Shown here: positions 5,798 through 7,363 of the stretch, piece after piece
Layout of the letters: every line of letters starts with the position of its first letter
How positions within the stretch are numbered: position 1 is the stretch's first letter
NCBI GenBank assembly: GCA_003343995.1
Contig: QAKE01000041.1
Coordinates: 1-7,363 of the forward strand
Reading direction: 5' to 3'
Length of the DNA stretch: 7,363 nt
Source: Bacillota bacterium
Lineage (GTDB): Bacteria; Bacillota; Clostridia; Christensenellales; Borkfalkiaceae
The notes under the pieces: model-generated
What the model saw: the letters and a program-made list of their open reading frames with translations, nothing else
Databases searched by the model: none
Told to the model about the DNA's origin: nothing
Made by a program: the position numbers and the translations under genes

Positions 5798-5807
5798 GGT
5801 GCAGTAT
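5779..5807 (+). promoter_or_regulatory. Candidate lysogenic promoter pL for cI-int
   Basis: TTGAAA (5779-5784), a 17-base spacer and CAGTAT (5802-5807) form a weak promoter on the plus strand, overlapping the cox start codon. A start near 5814 would face the pR start near 5867, giving head-on transcripts overlapping by roughly 50 bases; in 186 the facing starts are about 60 bases apart. The -10 matches the consensus at only three of six bases, so this is tentative. Confidence 0.35.
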
Positions 5808-5810
5808 CTC

Positions 5811-5860
5811 TTAGTTTGGTTTCGTTTTATCTCGTTTTATATGGTTGAGGTTTGTTTTTC
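5811..5860. repeat. Five-unit, 10-bp-phased GTT repeat between the facing promoters
   Basis: Five consecutive 10-base blocks carry GTT at positions 4-6: ttaGTTtggt, ttcGTTttat, ctcGTTttat, atgGTTgagg, tttGTTtttc. Units two and three share nine bases (TCGTTTTAT). The blocks just outside do not fit. Helically phased direct repeats are the known form of Apl/Cox operators, so this is the best candidate Cox binding array. Confidence 0.5.
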
Positions 5861-5866
5861 AAACCT
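5848..5866. promoter_or_regulatory. Inverted repeat, candidate CI operator
   Basis: AGGTTTG (5848-5854) and CAAACCT (5860-5866) form a perfect seven-base inverted repeat around TTTTT. It begins at the predicted pR start, so a repressor bound here would block pR. No T run follows the repeat on either strand, arguing against a terminator. It overlaps the last unit and a half of the phased array, so CI and Cox could compete for it. CI as the ligand is inferred from position. Confidence 0.5.
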
Positions 5867-5873
5867 TGAATGA

Positions 5874-5902
5874 ATATTAAGATCGCATTTTCTATACGTC
5901 AA
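5874..5902 (-). promoter_or_regulatory. Early lytic promoter pR
   Basis: On the minus strand TTGACG (5897-5902), a 17-base spacer and TAATAT (5874-5879) form a good sigma-70 promoter, with a start near 5867. It would drive cox, cII, fil and the rest of the early operon through A. The -35 box overlaps the cI ribosome binding site, and a GATC site (5881-5884) lies in the spacer. A second, poorer candidate is TTGAAA with TATAAA further downstream. Confidence 0.6.
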
Positions 5903-5913
5903 GGGTTTTGCTT

Positions 5914-6546
5914 ATGAGATCAATAAAGGTTGGCAACGACAGCGGAGGCCGTGACGCAATAAACAGGCTCATTAAGGCTTACAATTTTAGCTCCCGACAA
6001 CAACTGTGCGACCATCTATCCGTATCAAAAAGCACAATGGCAAACAGATACTTACGCGATAGCTTCCCCGCTGAATGGGTAATACAGTGCGCCCTCGAAA
6101 CAGGTGTTTCGTTGCTTTGGCTAACAACTGGGCAAGGGGATAAAAATGATGGTAATGGGCAAGAAAACAGTTTTGATTTTGTGAACCCAACCCACATCAA
6201 ACCGTTATCTGAGGTGGTAGCTCCTGAGATTGATAAAGCTACGCTAGATGGTGGAGCTTTGGTGGATCACGGGAAAGTCATATTGGATAACAGCCTAATA
6301 CCGCACAACATGACGAACCCATTACTTATCCATACTGATGATGGCTCTTACCTCGTTGACCGCAGCCAAACACCTCCCGTTAATGGTGTTTGGCTCGTAG
6401 ATATTGATGGAATAAAAACGATTGCAAAACTATCGCGGATACCTGGCAACCGCTTAGTCGTTCAGCAAGGTGACTCATCTTTTGAATGCTCTTTGGACGA
6501 CATTGAAATTGTGGGGCGCGCTATTAAATCAATTAAGAGTGTTTAA
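5914..6546 (+). CDS. cI: 186-type CI immunity repressor
   Basis: This 210-residue protein has the 186-type CI layout: an N-terminal helix-turn-helix (about 27-50, SSRQQLCDHLSVSKSTMANR) continuing to GVSLLWLTTGQG, a polar linker (about 73-88), and a beta-rich C-terminal oligomerisation domain (about 90-210, including GSYLVDRSQTPPVNGVWLVD and KTIAKLSRIPGNRLVV). That fold resembles LexA-type repressors, but I see no clear Ala-Gly cleavage site or GDSM serine motif, so induction by an antirepressor (Tum in 186) is more likely than RecA-driven self-cleavage. The ATG at 5914 is preferred to a TTG at 5908 because AAGGG lies eight bases upstream. int follows two bases after the stop, so the two are co-transcribed. 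It is slightly longer than 186 CI (192 residues). Confidence 0.92.
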   Translation: MRSIKVGNDSGGRDAINRLIKAYNFSSRQQLCDHLSVSKSTMANRYLRDSFPAEWVIQCALETGVSLLWLTTGQGDKNDGNGQENSFDFVNPTHIKPLSEVVAPEIDKATLDGGALVDHGKVILDNSLIPHNMTNPLLIHTDDGSYLVDRSQTPPVNGVWLVDIDGIKTIAKLSRIPGNRLVVQQGDSSFECSLDDIEIVGRAIKSIKSV

Positions 6547-6548
6547 AT

Positions 6549-7363
6549 ATGACCATCAGAAAACAACCAAACGGAAAATGGTTGTGCGAATGCTACCCGA
6601 GTGGGCGTGATGGTAAACGGGTGCGTAAGCAGTTTGCGACAAAAGGCGAGGCCATAGCGTTCGAAAACTTCACAATGGATGAAGTGAACAAAAAGCCATG
6701 GTTAGGTGAAAAGGATGATCGGCGGCAATTGTCAGAAGTGATTAAACAGTGGCATTCCCTTTACGGACAAACACTCGCTGACCCCAAGCGCCTTATGGCA
6801 AAACTTAGCATTATTTGTAATGGCCTGGGCGATCCCATTGCCTCGGAGCTAACTGCCGGAGACTTTACAAAATACCGTGAAGCGCGCCTAAAGGGTGAGG
6901 TCAAAAATGAAGATGGCGTGCTTATGTCGCCAGTTAAGCCCCGCACGGTAAACCTAGAACAACGCAACCTATCATCAGTTTTTGGCACGCTGAAAAAGCT
7001 GGGCCACTGGTCAGCACCCAACCCACTCGCCGGGCTACCAACATTCAAGATCGCAGAGGGTGAACTGGCGTTCCTGGCGCCGGAGGAAATTAAACGCCTG
7101 CTGGATGCCTGCGCCGATTCTCAAAGCCCCAGCTTGCTGATGATTGCAAAAATATGTTTGGCTACCGGCGCACGCTGGAGTGAAGCCGAAAACCTGCAGG
7201 GCCATCAATTATCAAAATACCGCATCACTTACACCAAAACCAAAGGCAAGAAAAATAGAACCGTCCCAATTTCAAAGGATCTGTATAACGAACTCCCCAA
7301 GAACCGGGGGAAGTTATTCACACCGTGTAGAAAAGCCTTTGAGCGTGCTGTTAAGCGGGCTGG
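6549..7363 (+). CDS. int: P2-family tyrosine integrase, 3' end cut off
   Basis: This enzyme is a site-specific recombinase for phage integration and, with Cox/Apl, excision. The frame is open from the ATG at 6549 to the window edge (271 codons). The N-terminus, TIRKQPNGKWLCECYPSGRDGKRVRKQF, is the arm-type DNA-binding domain of P2-like integrases; a core-binding region with SELTAGDFTKYREARL follows. The catalytic domain begins near FLAPEEIKRLL and holds the first catalytic arginine (Arg209, in LATGARWSEAENL) and the beta-hairpin lysine (probably Lys232, in TKTKGKKNRTVPIS). The HxxR block and nucleophilic tyrosine lie outside the window. It starts two bases after cI, with a weak ribosome binding site (AAGAG) in the cI end, so translation is probably coupled to cI. 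The attachment site is expected beyond its 3' end. Confidence 0.95.
   Translation, partial: MTIRKQPNGKWLCECYPSGRDGKRVRKQFATKGEAIAFENFTMDEVNKKPWLGEKDDRRQLSEVIKQWHSLYGQTLADPKRLMAKLSIICNGLGDPIASELTAGDFTKYREARLKGEVKNEDGVLMSPVKPRTVNLEQRNLSSVFGTLKKLGHWSAPNPLAGLPTFKIAEGELAFLAPEEIKRLLDACADSQSPSLLMIAKICLATGARWSEAENLQGHQLSKYRITYTKTKGKKNRTVPISKDLYNELPKNRGKLFTPCRKAFERAVKRA

Noticed and set aside
5908..5913. TTG start two codons upstream of the cI ATG
   Set aside because: The ATG at 5914 has a well-placed AAGGG ribosome binding site; the TTG would be too close to it.
5979..6200. Minus-strand open frames within cI
   Set aside because: They are antisense to a clear repressor gene and have no recognisable product.

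Overview
The window is the regulatory and early-replication end of a P2-family (Peduovirus-type) temperate phage or prophage, and its layout is that of coliphage 186. Two rightward genes, a cI-type repressor and a tyrosine integrase, face a long leftward early operon: cox/apl, cII, fil, a DUF5347 protein (position of 186 dhr), a DUF2732 protein, a DksA/TraR zinc-finger protein, a DnaQ-like exonuclease, a 61-residue protein, a DUF3850 protein, a Dam methylase and replication gene A. The CII, Fil and Dam sequences point to an enterobacterial host (Escherichia, Salmonella, Klebsiella or a close relative). I cannot tell an integrated prophage from a free phage: attP/attL would lie past int, outside the window.

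Bases 1-2056 (minus) hold the first 685 codons of gene A, an HUH rolling-circle initiator whose end is cut off by the window edge. The first 41 bases look like the phage replication origin inside the A gene. Bases 2053-3969 (minus) are a visibly AT-richer cassette of four accessory genes. Bases 3966-4999 carry small conserved P2/186 early genes. Bases 5007-5797 are cII and cox/apl. Bases 5798-5913 are the divergent switch region. Bases 5914-7363 (plus) are cI and the truncated int.

How it fits together: CI would shut off the early promoter pR. Cox/Apl would counter CI expression and help excision. CII would activate an establishment promoter that reads back over cox towards cI and int. An inverted pair of ATGTTTG half-sites exactly 20 bp apart (centre to centre) covers the cII start codon, matching the unusual spacing known for 186 CII. 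On the lytic path the early operon delivers gpA, which nicks its own gene to start rolling-circle replication, plus Dam, an exonuclease and small accessory proteins. Most genes from DksA to A are joined by four-base stop/start overlaps and are probably translationally coupled.

The most interesting points are a repeated junction between the cassette genes, where four successive proteins end in Gly-Gly-Ala-X because the next gene's ribosome binding site encodes it; the CII operator; a five-unit, 10-bp-phased repeat between the two lysis/lysogeny promoters; and the origin at the window edge. I found no wholly new system. Apart from gaps of about 120 bases or less, the window is filled with genes. 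No tRNA, rRNA, insertion sequence or CRISPR array was seen.
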